From Clostridia bacterium (GTDB lineage Bacteria; Bacillota; Clostridia; Oscillospirales; CAG-272): DNA of 64,000 nt. This document shows, piece after piece, positions 34,511-43,032 of the stretch. The position numbers and the translations under genes are program-made. The notes beneath the pieces are model-generated. The model was not told the DNA's origin. It saw only the letters and a list, made by a program, of their open reading frames with translations, and searched no databases. Within the stretch, counting starts at the first letter, position 1. Every line of letters starts with the position of its first letter. Location: the NCBI GenBank assembly GCA_017399105.1, contig JAFQEJ010000009.1, positions 1 to 64,000 of the forward strand. The letters are read 5' to 3'.

Positions 34511-35077
34511 ATGAAAAAAATTTCACAACCGATATCCAATGCCTTCTGCCCCCAGGGACTCTATCTCTACGGCACTTATACAGCCGACAGTAAGCCGAAC
34601 TACGGGCTCTTCTGCTGGGCAACCTACTGCCATAGCAACGGATTTCGCTTTGTCGCCTGCATCGGCGAGGATAAGCTGACCCGCGACCGTATCCGCGAAA
34701 CCGGCGTCTTTTCGGCAAGCATTCTCACCGAAGCCCTGCTCCCTGCCGCCGACTGGTGCGGTACCCATGCAGGCTATGAGCATGACAAATCAAGTGTCAT
34801 CCCCTCGGAGTGCGGTTCGGTACTGCATGTACCCATCCCCTGTGAGAGCGTATGGAGCTTCGAGTTGAAGGTAGAGCAGATCCTGACGCCAAGTGAGGGA
34901 AGCGATATTTACATCTGCCGCATCGAGCAGCTCACCGCCGATGCCCGTCTTTCCGCCCCCACCCTTTCCTTTGAGGAAAAGCTGAAGCTGGTCTCGCCGG
35001 TCGTAACCATGGATCAGCGCTATCTTCCCGTTGCTCCGCACTCGCTCGGCGAATGGGGAAGTCTGGCAAATTTCTGA
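34511..35077 (+). CDS. Flavin reductase family protein
   Basis: A 188-residue protein of the flavin reductase-like, FMN-binding split-barrel fold. Typical segments are an N-terminal strand with GTYTADSKPNYGLFCWAT and the central FVACIGEDKLTRDRIRETGVFSASIL. Such proteins bind FMN and transfer electrons from NAD(P)H or another protein. Start ATG 34511 lies 25 bases after the radical SAM stop, with AGAGG upstream. It is probably the last gene of the subtilase operon, although its function there is unclear. No iron-sulfur or rubredoxin domain is fused. Confidence 0.82.
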   Translation: MKKISQPISNAFCPQGLYLYGTYTADSKPNYGLFCWATYCHSNGFRFVACIGEDKLTRDRIRETGVFSASILTEALLPAADWCGTHAGYEHDKSSVIPSECGSVLHVPIPCESVWSFELKVEQILTPSEGSDIYICRIEQLTADARLSAPTLSFEEKLKLVSPVVTMDQRYLPVAPHSLGEWGSLANF

Positions 35078-35237
35078 CTTCATCGCGTCTTAAATTCCGA
35101 TTTTTCCTTGATATTGTGTACTTTTCACAACATTTCACTCGCATTTTTGTGCATTAAACAGCTTTTTTTCAACCAAGTTATGTGGTAAAATATTTTATAA
35201 TCATTTTTATCAGTATCAGAGGAGTTTATCGTTTACT

Positions 35238-36710
35238 ATGAAAATTGCAAAATTATCATCCCTTTTTCTCGCCGCTCTGATGCTATTATCGTCGGTATCC
35301 TGTTCAGCTCCTGCTGACACCGCAGGAAATGATACCACAGCTCCCGAAGCAAGCGTCACTTCAGCTGATACAAAAGCCCCCGAGGAAACAAAAATCGTTT
35401 ACAGCGCCGATATTCCCGAGGGAACCGACATGGATGGCTACGAATTCCGCATCATGGTCAATGATGAATCCCATTATTGGGTGGATATCAACTTCATGCA
35501 TGAGGAGGAAAACGGCAACTACATCAACGATGCGGTGCTCTTCCGCGAGCGTGCCGCTGAAGAAAAGCTGAATATCAATCTGCTGCCCATTCCCTCTCCC
35601 AATGCATCGGGTGCAACCCAGAAGTTCGTCTCTGCCGACGAGGATGCCTCTGATCTGGTCTTCCTCTCGCCGGCTGGCACGATGAATCTGATCACCGAGG
35701 GCATGTTCCTTGAGCTGAATCGTGATGTACCCAATCTCGACCTGACCAACCCCTGGTGGGATCAGAATGCCGCCGCCGACCTGTCAATGGTTGATAAGCT
35801 CTTCATGGTATACGGCGATATCAGCATGATGTACAAGCGCACCATGAGCGTCTGCCTCTTCAATAAGAATCTGGTCACCGACCTGAGTCTTGCCAATCCC
35901 TACGAGCTTGTAGAGCAGAATAACTGGACCTACGAAAGCGTTGCGGCTCTGGGCAAGGGTGTCGCGCAGGATATCAACAACGACGGCGCCTACACCATGG
36001 GCGAGGATATGATGGTCACCGGCTACTCCGCTGACCAGCTCCCCATCCTGCTCATCAGCGGCGGAAACTTCATCACCACCAAGGACGACGAGGATATCCC
36101 TCAGCTCACCTTCTATAATGAACGCATGGTATCGGCATATGAAACCCTCGCCTCCTGGCTCTTTAACGATGAGCTTGCACAGCTGAGCGGCGGAAGCATC
36201 GATGCCTTTGGCGCAGGAAAGCTGCTGATGGTGCTCTGTGAGATGCATTGTATTCCGCATCTCCGCAATATGGAGGAGGACTTCGGTATCCTTCCCTTCC
36301 CCAAATATGAAGCTTCTCAGGATCGCTACTACCATGTGATCAATCCCAACGTTGCCTGCGCCATGATGATTCCCATCACGGTTGCCGATCCCGCACAGGT
36401 CGGTCTTGTTGCCGAGGTTCTGGCTGCCGAGGGAAAGAACTACATCACCCCCGCATATTATGACTACAACCTGACCTCCCGTGACACCCGCGATGAGGAG
36501 TCGGTCGGCATGCTCGATATCATCTTTGCCACCACCACCTATGATGCGGCGCATATCTACGATCTGGGCGGCGTGGGCACCATGCTCCGCGGTCTGGCAA
36601 GCACAAAAAATGAAAATATCACCTCTGCCTTTGAGAAAATCTCCAAGAGCGTACAGAAATATATCGACCGCTCGGTGGAAAAGTATCAGGAAATCGAAGG
36701 GGTAAATTAA
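35238..36710 (+). CDS. Extracellular solute-binding lipoprotein
   Basis: A 490-residue lipoprotein of the family 1 (sugar) binding-protein type. The signal peptide ends in SVSC with lipid-carrying cysteine 22. A short acidic threonine/alanine linker follows, and the binding fold starts near residue 60. It shows PWWDQNAAADLSMVDKLFM, the calcium-loop-like DINNDGAYTMGED, and the ending EKISKSVQKYIDRSVEKY. It is a close paralogue of the next gene. No ABC permease or ATPase for import lies nearby, so the partner must be encoded elsewhere. A TATAAT box sits near 35196. Confidence 0.9.
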   Translation: MKIAKLSSLFLAALMLLSSVSCSAPADTAGNDTTAPEASVTSADTKAPEETKIVYSADIPEGTDMDGYEFRIMVNDESHYWVDINFMHEEENGNYINDAVLFRERAAEEKLNINLLPIPSPNASGATQKFVSADEDASDLVFLSPAGTMNLITEGMFLELNRDVPNLDLTNPWWDQNAAADLSMVDKLFMVYGDISMMYKRTMSVCLFNKNLVTDLSLANPYELVEQNNWTYESVAALGKGVAQDINNDGAYTMGEDMMVTGYSADQLPILLISGGNFITTKDDEDIPQLTFYNERMVSAYETLASWLFNDELAQLSGGSIDAFGAGKLLMVLCEMHCIPHLRNMEEDFGILPFPKYEASQDRYYHVINPNVACAMMIPITVADPAQVGLVAEVLAAEGKNYITPAYYDYNLTSRDTRDEESVGMLDIIFATTTYDAAHIYDLGGVGTMLRGLASTKNENITSAFEKISKSVQKYIDRSVEKYQEIEGVN

Positions 36711-36757
36711 TCAGTAAGCGATTTTTATTCATATAAAATTTTAACCCGGAGGTAATT

Positions 36758-38236
36758 ATGAACAAATTACGCAAAATCGCATGCCTTCTGCTGGCACTGC
36801 TGACCGTAAGCTCCGCTTTCGCAGCTTGCTCTGAGAGCAGCAATACCGATGCCAAGGAAACCCAGGGCAACGCCGGCGGTGATGAAGCCGCTGTGACTAC
36901 CGCAGCTGAGGAAACCGAGATTGTCTATAAGGCAACCGTTCCCGAAGGCACAAACCTTGACGGTTACAAGTACCGTGTCATGGTCAACGACTCCAGCCAG
37001 TACTGGGCTGACCAGAACTTCGTTCATGACGAGGAAAACGGTAACTACATCAACGACTCGGTTCTCCGCCGTGAGCGCGCAGTTGAGGATATTCTCGGCT
37101 GTGACATCGTTCCTACCCCGATGCAGAGCGTTTCTTCCACCACCCAGAAGTTCGTATCTGCCAACGAGGACTCCGCAGACCTGGTCTTCATTTCCCCTGT
37201 CGCTTCCGCAGGTCTCGTCACCAACGGTACCTTCCTTGAGCTGACCACCATGGAAGGCCTCGATCTCTCCAACCCCTGGTGGGATCAGAACGCCGCTGCC
37301 GACCTTTCGATCGCAAACAAGCTCTTCATGGCATACGGCGACATCAGTATGATGTACAAGCGCACCATGAGCGTTGTCTGCTTCAATAAGGACATTGTCA
37401 ACAACAACCAGCTGACCAGCCCCTATGAGCTCGTCGAGCAGGACAACTGGACCACCGAGACCATGGCAGCTCTCTGCAAGGGCGTTGCACAGGATCTGAA
37501 CAGCGACGGTCAGTATGTCATCAGAGAAGACATAATCGGCGCCTCCATGACTCCCGACCAGTTCCCCATCTCGCTCATCGCCGGCGGAAACTTCATCACC
37601 ACCAAGGATGAAGACGACATTCCTCAGCTCACCTTCTACAACGAGAAGATGGTTTCCCACTTTGAAGCGCTCACCTCATGGCTCTTCAACCCCGAGCTTG
37701 CAACCGTAGCCGATTCCGGTGCCAATACCGACTCCTTCGGTCAGGGCAAGCTTCTCTTCCAGTTCTGCGAGATGCACTGCATTCCTCACCAGCGCAACAG
37801 CGAAACAGACTTCGGTCTGCTTCCCTTCCCCAAGATGGATGCTTCCCAGGATCGTTACTACCATGTCATCAACCCCAACGTTGCCTGCGCAATGCTGGTT
37901 CCCGTAACCGTCAGCAACCCCGCTCAGGTAGCACTCGTTGCCGAGGTTCTCGGTGCTGAGGGTAAGAACTGGGTAACTCCCGCTTACTATGACTACAACC
38001 TGACCTCCCGCGACACCCGCGACGAAGAGTCTGTTGCAATGCTTGACATCATCTTCGATACCACCAAGTATGACGTTGCTCACATCTATGACCTCGCCGG
38101 CATGGGCTCTCAGCTCAGGAGCGTCGCTTCCAGCAAGACCGAGAACATCACCTCTGTTTACGAAAAGATCGAAAAGCGTCTCACCAATGAAATCGAAAAG
38201 ATCGTTGAAAAGTACACCGAAATCGGCGAAGAATAA
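36758..38236 (+). CDS. Extracellular solute-binding lipoprotein
   Basis: A 492-residue paralogue of the preceding gene, 47 bases downstream, with signal peptide and lipobox AFAAC (cysteine 24). It shares the whole fold, including PWWDQNAAADLSIANKLFM and DLNSDGQYVIRED. Codon choice is strongly biased to GCA/CGC/ACC-type codons, as in highly expressed genes, more so than in its neighbour. ATG 36758 follows GGAGG. A strong terminator follows. Tandem paralogues suggest binding of related glycans or differently sized oligosaccharides. Confidence 0.9.
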   Translation: MNKLRKIACLLLALLTVSSAFAACSESSNTDAKETQGNAGGDEAAVTTAAEETEIVYKATVPEGTNLDGYKYRVMVNDSSQYWADQNFVHDEENGNYINDSVLRRERAVEDILGCDIVPTPMQSVSSTTQKFVSANEDSADLVFISPVASAGLVTNGTFLELTTMEGLDLSNPWWDQNAAADLSIANKLFMAYGDISMMYKRTMSVVCFNKDIVNNNQLTSPYELVEQDNWTTETMAALCKGVAQDLNSDGQYVIREDIIGASMTPDQFPISLIAGGNFITTKDEDDIPQLTFYNEKMVSHFEALTSWLFNPELATVADSGANTDSFGQGKLLFQFCEMHCIPHQRNSETDFGLLPFPKMDASQDRYYHVINPNVACAMLVPVTVSNPAQVALVAEVLGAEGKNWVTPAYYDYNLTSRDTRDEESVAMLDIIFDTTKYDVAHIYDLAGMGSQLRSVASSKTENITSVYEKIEKRLTNEIEKIVEKYTEIGEE

Positions 38237-38260
38237 GACTCAGAAAAATCATATACATCG

Positions 38261-38289
38261 GAAAAAGACCCCGTAAGGGGTCTTTTTTA
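38261..38289 (+). terminator. Terminator of the solute-binding pair
   Basis: The stem AAAAAGACCCC/GGGGTCTTTTT closes on GTAA and is followed by more T bases. Confidence 0.92.
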
Positions 38290-38304
38290 CATTCTTATAC
38301 ATCC

Positions 38305-38532
38305 TCAAAGGAACATTTCATCACTCATCCAGTCCGTAAAAAATTCATCATAGGAGCAGTTATACATCTTTCGTAATGTCACAATAACACTCGCTCTGAT
38401 ATTCAGCTCTCCGGCTTCATACTTCGCATAAATCGATCTCCCGATATCGCAGCCTCTTCGCTGCAGCTCCGCGCACAGCTTTTCCTGCGATATGCCGTAA
38501 TCCTCCCTCAACCGTCTGAGATTGTCCCCCAT
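38305..38532 (-). CDS. Small XRE-family regulator (shifted-start paralogue)
   Basis: From ATG 38532 (MGDNLRRLREDYGIS) it gives a 75-residue XRE helix-turn-helix protein nearly identical to the gene at 38818-39060. The matching original start is ATG 38561 (MEQKIRRD), but one base is missing relative to the paralogue, so that frame stops after eight codons (GAC TGA ATATG). The ATG used here lies just past this stop, allowing reinitiation. A longer in-frame start (MTKIEACDGTE) at 38583 is possible. It is the third of three small regulators read from one strand. Confidence 0.7.
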   Translation of the reverse strand: MGDNLRRLREDYGISQEKLCAELQRRGCDIGRSIYAKYEAGELNIRASVIVTLRKMYNCSYDEFFTDWMSDEMFL

Positions 38533-38569
38533 ATTCAGTCCCGTCGAATCTTCTGTTCCATCGCATGCC

Positions 38570-38818
38570 TCAATCTTCGTCATCCTCAAAGGAATACTCA
38601 TTCAGTTCTTCGAAATCAAGAAATTCCGAAAGCGTCATATTAAACGCAATCGCAATCTTATGCAGCGTTTTTGCACTCGGATTCTTTGTCAGGCCGCGCA
38701 CGATGTTATCAAGGGTTGACTGCTTGACGCCGCTCATAGATGCAAGCTTGTTGATCGCAAATCCGCGCTTCCGACACAGTTCACGAATGCGGGTTACGTA
38801 GATTTTCGAATACTCCAT
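38570..38818 (-). CDS. Small XRE-family regulator (YozG-like)
   Basis: An 82-residue helix-turn-helix protein. The XRE core is IRELCRKRGFAINKLASMSGVKQSTLDNIVRG with a Cro/CI-type second and recognition helix. It ends in an acidic tail (EELNEYSFEDDED). Its start codon shares one base with the preceding stop (TAATG), indicating coupled translation with the first regulator. It differs in sequence from its two flanking paralogues. Such small XRE proteins commonly act as repressors; the target is unknown, but the divergent promoter at 39094 is the nearest candidate. Confidence 0.85.
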   Translation of the reverse strand: MEYSKIYVTRIRELCRKRGFAINKLASMSGVKQSTLDNIVRGLTKNPSAKTLHKIAIAFNMTLSEFLDFEELNEYSFEDDED

Positions 38819-39060
38819 TATTCGTCCAGTCCCTGAAAGAATTCATCATAGGAGCATTGATACAGCTTTCGCAGCATCACAATAACGCTTGCCTTGATAT
38901 TCAGCTCTCCGGCTTCATATTTCGCATAGGTCGATCTCCCGATATCGCAGCCTCTTCGCTGCAGCTCCACACACAGCTTTTCTTGCGATATGCCGTAATC
39001 CTCTCTCAGCCGTCTGAGATTGTCCCCCATATTCAAATCCCGCCGAATCTTCTGTTCCAT
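38818..39060 (-). CDS. Small XRE-family regulator
   Basis: An 80-residue helix-turn-helix protein (MEQKIRRDLNMGDNLRRLRE ... SYDEFFQGLDE). The HTH covers most of the chain, with RRGCDIGRSTYAKYEAGELN as the recognition region. It is the first of three regulators in one transcription unit and is almost the same as the third. ATG 39060 follows GAGGGGG. It is divergent from the SLOG-family gene, and an inverted repeat (ACCAGTAT ... ATACTGGT) spans the promoter between them, which makes autorepression and control of the SLOG gene plausible. Confidence 0.85.
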   Translation of the reverse strand: MEQKIRRDLNMGDNLRRLREDYGISQEKLCVELQRRGCDIGRSTYAKYEAGELNIKASVIVMLRKLYQCSYDEFFQGLDE

Positions 39061-39082
39061 TCTGTCAGCCCCCTCATTTTTA

Positions 39083-39150
39083 ACCAGTATTGGTTGCAAT
39101 CATTAGTATTTTATGATATACTAAAGAAAAATATTGTCCGCTATACTGGT
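39083..39150. promoter_or_regulatory. Promoter of SLOG gene with flanking inverted repeat
   Basis: TTGCAA (39094) and TATACT (39117) with a 17-base spacer drive the SLOG gene. ACCAGTAT at 39083-39090 and its exact reverse complement ATACTGGT at 39143-39150 flank the promoter. The left copy is also part of a short palindrome, AACCA-GTAT-TGGTT, that reaches into the -35 box. This is the pattern expected for an XRE repressor operator. Confidence 0.55.
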
Positions 39151-39171
39151 CAATATACAGGAGGTACTATT

Positions 39172-39645
39172 ATGATAACCTGTACATTCTTCGGGCATCG
39201 GGACACACCGAAAAAAATAGAGCCGATTCTACGATCGACTCTGATGGACTTAATTGAAAATAAACATGTGGAATTGTTTTTTGTAGGTAACCAAGGCAGC
39301 TTTGATGCACTTGTCAGACGGAATCTGAAGCTGATGGCATTTGAATATCCGCACATTACATATGCGGTTGTGCTTGCCTATATGCCAACAGACATTAAAG
39401 AATCCGACTGTGAGGATTATGGCGATACAATCTTTCCTGAGGGGCTGGAGCACACACCGCCGAAATATGCCATTGATAAACGAAACCGATGGATGCTGGA
39501 TAACGCCGACTATGTCCTAACATATGTTACACGCTCAGGCGGAGGTGCGGCAAAGTGGATGGAGCTTGCCGAAAACAAAGGGAAAAACGTGATCAATCTT
39601 GCAGATATCGCCCCTCAAAACACCAACTGCACCAGCAGCATATAG
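39172..39645 (+). CDS. SLOG-family protein (DUF1273/YpsA-like)
   Basis: A 157-residue protein of the SLOG/Rossmann type. It opens with MITCTFFGHRDTPKKI (the GHR motif of the family), then VELFFVGNQGSFDALV (nucleotide-binding loop) and VLTYVTRSGGGAAKWMELAENKGKNVINL (second loop, GGGAAKW). SLOG proteins bind nucleotides or their derivatives; many are of unknown role. ATG 39172 follows AGGAGGT. Its last 31 bases overlap the convergent azlD gene, and the final residues after NVINLADI look random, so the stop may have been displaced. It is divergent from three XRE regulators. Confidence 0.85.
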   Translation: MITCTFFGHRDTPKKIEPILRSTLMDLIENKHVELFFVGNQGSFDALVRRNLKLMAFEYPHITYAVVLAYMPTDIKESDCEDYGDTIFPEGLEHTPPKYAIDKRNRWMLDNADYVLTYVTRSGGGAAKWMELAENKGKNVINLADIAPQNTNCTSSI

Positions 39646-39938
39646 CACACCGTTCCCCCCACAATGCTGACCAGCGTCTGCCGCTTCCATACATGCAGCG
39701 CGACGACAACGGCGATGGCGACAAGCTCGGGGATTCCGTGGGGAGCCGCTGCAACCGACACACCCTTGAGGCAGAAGACCACCAGCATACCCATGATTGC
39801 ATAGGGCAGCACCCTTCCCAGATAGGTGATTGCCGCCGGCGTTTTTCGCTCGCCGAAGAGGAGAAAGGGCAGGAATCGAATGGCTGCCGTCACAAGCGAG
39901 GCGGTGAGGACAATGAGAAACGCATTGAGATCAAACAT
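39615..39938 (-). CDS. azlD: AzlD-family branched-chain amino acid exporter subunit
   Basis: A 107-residue protein with three to four membrane helices and the AzlD pattern (VTAAIRFLPFLLF near the start, LGRVLPYAIMGMLVVFCL in the middle). AzlC and AzlD together form a branched-chain amino acid efflux pump. It overlaps azlC by eight bases and converges with the SLOG gene by 31 bases. Confidence 0.93.
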   Translation of the reverse strand: MFDLNAFLIVLTASLVTAAIRFLPFLLFGERKTPAAITYLGRVLPYAIMGMLVVFCLKGVSVAAAPHGIPELVAIAVVVALHVWKRQTLVSIVGGTVCYMLLVQLVF

Positions 39939-40626
39939 CTGCTGCTTCCCTTCCCCGCATAAGCATGAGCGAGACTGTAATAAGAATCATCGAGGGAATG
40001 AGGAAAACATCCGCACCGAAGATCACCAAACAAAGCGCTGAGACTCCTACACCGATGAGAGCGGGGAGATGGCGCTTTGTGCTCAGCCATTGCTCGACGA
40101 AAACGGTGACGAAGAGTGCCGTGAGAGCGAAATCGATGCCCTCGGTGGAAAAAGGAAGATGCGCCCCCGCCATCGAGCCGATGACGCTGCCCGTAACCCA
40201 CCAGATCTGATCAAAAAGCGAGATGAGGAAGGAGCGGGTATGGAAGACTCTGCGATTTTCCTCGGTCACCTGCTCGGCGCAGAGGAGCGAATAGGTTTCG
40301 TCGGTGAGAGCGAAGATGAGGTAAGGCTTCTTCGCGCCGGCGCTTTTATATTTTTCGACCATGGAAATGCCGTAGAAGAGATGACGCGCATTGACCATCA
40401 GGGTGGTCAGTGCCGTGGTGATGATTCCCGCGCCGCCGGTGATGAGATCGATGGCGACGAACTGCATGGAGCCGGCGTAGATGAAGAGGCTCATTCCCAG
40501 CGCCCAGAGGATGCCGTAGCCCTTGGTGGCGAGAATCACGCCAAAGCCAAAGCCCAGCACAAGATAGCCGGTCATCACGGGGATGGTGGCGACAAGCGCC
40601 GATTTCAGTTGTGTTTTCAGATTCAT
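39931..40626 (-). CDS. azlC: AzlC-family branched-chain amino acid permease
   Basis: A 231-residue membrane protein with about seven helices. It has the family motifs GYLVLGFGFGVILA and SLFIYAGSMQFVAIDLI near residues 20-60, and NARHLFYGISMVEKY at about 82-96. It is the large subunit of the AzlCD exporter of leucine, isoleucine and valine analogues. It starts at ATG 40626, 50 bases after the stop of the upstream citrate-synthase-like gene, and may be cotranscribed with it. Confidence 0.94.
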   Translation of the reverse strand: MNLKTQLKSALVATIPVMTGYLVLGFGFGVILATKGYGILWALGMSLFIYAGSMQFVAIDLITGGAGIITTALTTLMVNARHLFYGISMVEKYKSAGAKKPYLIFALTDETYSLLCAEQVTEENRRVFHTRSFLISLFDQIWWVTGSVIGSMAGAHLPFSTEGIDFALTALFVTVFVEQWLSTKRHLPALIGVGVSALCLVIFGADVFLIPSMILITVSLMLMRGREAADV

Positions 40627-40676
40627 GATGATCAGAAAAAGCGGGAGTGTGAGTCCCGCTTTTGTTGGTATGGTGT

Positions 40677-42110
40677 TTATTTCTTCGAAGTGGGTTTGTG
40701 CAGATGGATGTGGGAGAGACGCTCGTACTCGTTGTAATCCACATTGCGGAGGATGTTTTCAAGCTCCTCGTCGCCCATGACAGTGTTTCTGCCTCTTGCA
40801 TATTCCTCGTCCACAACCTCCTTCATGCGGGTGACCAGCGGGCTGCGCTTGTCCACAACCTCGTCCTCGCCATGGAGACGGAAGAAGGAATTGATCCAGT
40901 GGGTGATGCCTGCCGCGCCCGAATGAGAATCGACAGCAACCGTAGCCGGGCGTCCCAGCAGCTTGGTGGTATTGAAGATGTTGTAGATCTCCTCGTTCTT
41001 GAGCAGACCGTCGGCATGGATGCCCGCACGGGTGACATTGAAGTGACGTCCCACAAAGGGCGTGCGGGGAGGAATCTCGTAGCCAATCTCCGACTCGAAA
41101 TATTCGGCGATCTCGGTGATGACAGGCAGATTCATGCCGTCGGTGGTGCCGCGCAGCGATGCATATTCGATGACCATTGCCTCGAGGGGGCAGTTTCCGG
41201 TACGCTCACCGATACCGAGCAGCGAGCAGTTGACGCCGGATGCACCGTAGAGCCATGCGGTAGCGGCATTGGTGACCACCTTATAGAAGTCATTGTGTCC
41301 GTGCCACTCGATCATGGACGAATCGATGCCCGAGTAATGCATGAGACCGTAGATGATGCCCTGTACGCTTCTGGGGAGCGCGGTGCCGGGGTAGTTGACG
41401 CCGTAGCCCATGGTGTCGCAGGCACGAATCTTGACCGGAATGCCGTATTCCTCGCCCAGATGGCGAAGTGCCTCTGCAAAGGGAACAACAAAGCCGTAGA
41501 AATCGGCGCGGGTGATATCCTCGAAGTGGCAGCGGGGACGGATGCCCAGATCAAGCACCTGGCGGACGATGTCGAGATATTTGTCCATCGCCTGACGGCG
41601 GGTGAGACCCATCTTTTTATAGATATGGTAGTCGGAGCAGGAAACGAGAATACCGGTCTCCTTGATTCCGTAGGATTTGACCAGCTCAAAGTCCTTCTGG
41701 CTTGCACGGATCCAGGTGGTGATTTCGGGGAACTGATAGCCCAGCTCCAGACACTTTTCCACCGCCTGTCTGTCCTTTTCGGTGTAGAGGAAGAACTCGC
41801 TCTGACGCACCAGACCCTTGGGGCCGCCCAGCTTGGAGAGGAGCTTATAAATATGCACAATCTGATCCACCGTAAAGGGGGAGGTGGACTGCTGACCGTC
41901 ACGGAAGGTGGTATCGGTCATCCAGATCTCAGCCGGCATATTCATGGGCACATTTCGGTGGTTGAAGGCAATCTTCGGAATGGTATCGTAATCGAAAAGA
42001 TTGCGGTAGAGGTTGGGATCCTCACGCTCCTGCAGGCTGTAATGATAAGCCGCCAGCTCAAGGAGATTGGACTGGGGCGAATATTCGAGAATGGGGTTCT
42101 TTTCGCTCAT
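40677..42110 (-). CDS. Re-citrate-synthase-like (isopropylmalate/homocitrate synthase family)
   Basis: A 477-residue DRE-TIM metallolyase. The metal and substrate motif TDTTFRDGQQ (about residues 65-74), the HGHND motif and the later GERTGNCPLE show the Claisen-condensing fold. The closest pattern I know is the Re-face citrate synthase of Clostridium kluyveri and Desulfovibrio (FRDGQQ, KGLVRQSEFFLYTEKDR, ITRADFYGFV), not leucine-pathway LeuA. If so, it condenses acetyl-CoA with oxaloacetate to citrate for glutamate synthesis in anaerobes. Homocitrate synthase activity remains an alternative. ATG 42110 follows AAGGAGC; the promoter is at 42147-42175. Confidence 0.85.
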   Translation of the reverse strand: MSEKNPILEYSPQSNLLELAAYHYSLQEREDPNLYRNLFDYDTIPKIAFNHRNVPMNMPAEIWMTDTTFRDGQQSTSPFTVDQIVHIYKLLSKLGGPKGLVRQSEFFLYTEKDRQAVEKCLELGYQFPEITTWIRASQKDFELVKSYGIKETGILVSCSDYHIYKKMGLTRRQAMDKYLDIVRQVLDLGIRPRCHFEDITRADFYGFVVPFAEALRHLGEEYGIPVKIRACDTMGYGVNYPGTALPRSVQGIIYGLMHYSGIDSSMIEWHGHNDFYKVVTNAATAWLYGASGVNCSLLGIGERTGNCPLEAMVIEYASLRGTTDGMNLPVITEIAEYFESEIGYEIPPRTPFVGRHFNVTRAGIHADGLLKNEEIYNIFNTTKLLGRPATVAVDSHSGAAGITHWINSFFRLHGEDEVVDKRSPLVTRMKEVVDEEYARGRNTVMGDEELENILRNVDYNEYERLSHIHLHKPTSKK

Positions 42111-42146
42111 GATGAGCTCCTTTCATAAGAATGGATATTATGAATT

Positions 42147-42175
42147 ATTATACATGATATCCGATCAAAATACAA
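42147..42175 (-). promoter_or_regulatory. Promoter of Re-citrate-synthase-like gene
   Basis: Minus-strand TTGTAT and TATAAT with a 17-base spacer, 37 bases upstream of the ATG. Confidence 0.65.
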
Positions 42176-42273
42176 TATGGGATGTAGACAAATTTTGCTG
42201 TATTTTCGGAACAATTTGCGTCATTTCGCAATACCGCGCGGCGGAATATGTATATTTATGCAGCTGCATCGCA

Positions 42274-43032
42274 TTATTTTTCAAACAATCCCGCGGCGAT
42301 TCTGCAATGAAAGCCCGAGTTTGAAACCGGTTCTCCCCCTGCATAGAGGTGGGAGGTATCGCCAATCTGGACAAACCTTGCCTGTGCCTGTCCCTTCACC
42401 GGTGCGAATTTCTCCATGCAGACGGAGGTAACCGAGGTGGTGGGCAGGAAGAAGGTCTCCCAAGTCACCGTCACCGGAATGCGCGAGAGTATGGAAATAA
42501 GGGTAAGTCCCAATCCCATATGGCAGAAGAAGGCAAGGCAGCGATCCTCGTCGGCGGAGGGATCAATGTCGTAAAGGGTTCCGTTTTTATGATAGCCGAA
42601 AGAATCGATGAGTGAGTCCAAATTAGCGGCGATGGCATCATAGACAGGAACTGCCGGTGCATAGAGCGGATGTTCTCGCCAGCCTTTCTCGGAGAAGAGC
42701 GACTCCTGTCTGCGCCAGTATTGGGGATAGACATCCCAGAGACAGCCGTGGCGGGGCAGATCATCGGGCAGACCTGCTTCGCGGTAGAAGGAATCGGGTT
42801 TGCCGCCCGCGGGAAATTCGCGCAGCCAATCGAGGACAGTGGCTGACAATCCCAGCTTTTCAAGGGTAGGACGGGCGGTATCGCGCGCTCTTCCGAGGGG
42901 AGAGACGAAAATATCGGTGATGCCCTCCTTCACGAGACGTTCGGAGAGGAGTTCGGCTTCGCGCCAGCCTTTCTCGGTGAGCGAGTCAATGGAGTAATCG
43001 GGATCGCCGTGGCGGATGATGAGAATTCGCAT
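42274..43032 (-). CDS. Histidine phosphatase family protein
   Basis: A 252-residue member of the phosphoglycerate-mutase-like superfamily. The phosphohistidine motif is IRHGDPDY (H8). The second arginine lies in SPLGRARDTARPT, the glutamate in the central region, and the second histidine in FFCHMGLGL. It is larger than cobalamin-type phosphatases (about 200 residues) because of a middle insertion. The substrate is unknown. ATG 43032 follows a GGAG site, and the ahcY gene lies upstream on the same strand. The 162 bases between them contain a CTTTCG/CGAAAG hairpin only. Confidence 0.87.
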   Translation of the reverse strand: MRILIIRHGDPDYSIDSLTEKGWREAELLSERLVKEGITDIFVSPLGRARDTARPTLEKLGLSATVLDWLREFPAGGKPDSFYREAGLPDDLPRHGCLWDVYPQYWRRQESLFSEKGWREHPLYAPAVPVYDAIAANLDSLIDSFGYHKNGTLYDIDPSADEDRCLAFFCHMGLGLTLISILSRIPVTVTWETFFLPTTSVTSVCMEKFAPVKGQAQARFVQIGDTSHLYAGGEPVSNSGFHCRIAAGLFEK

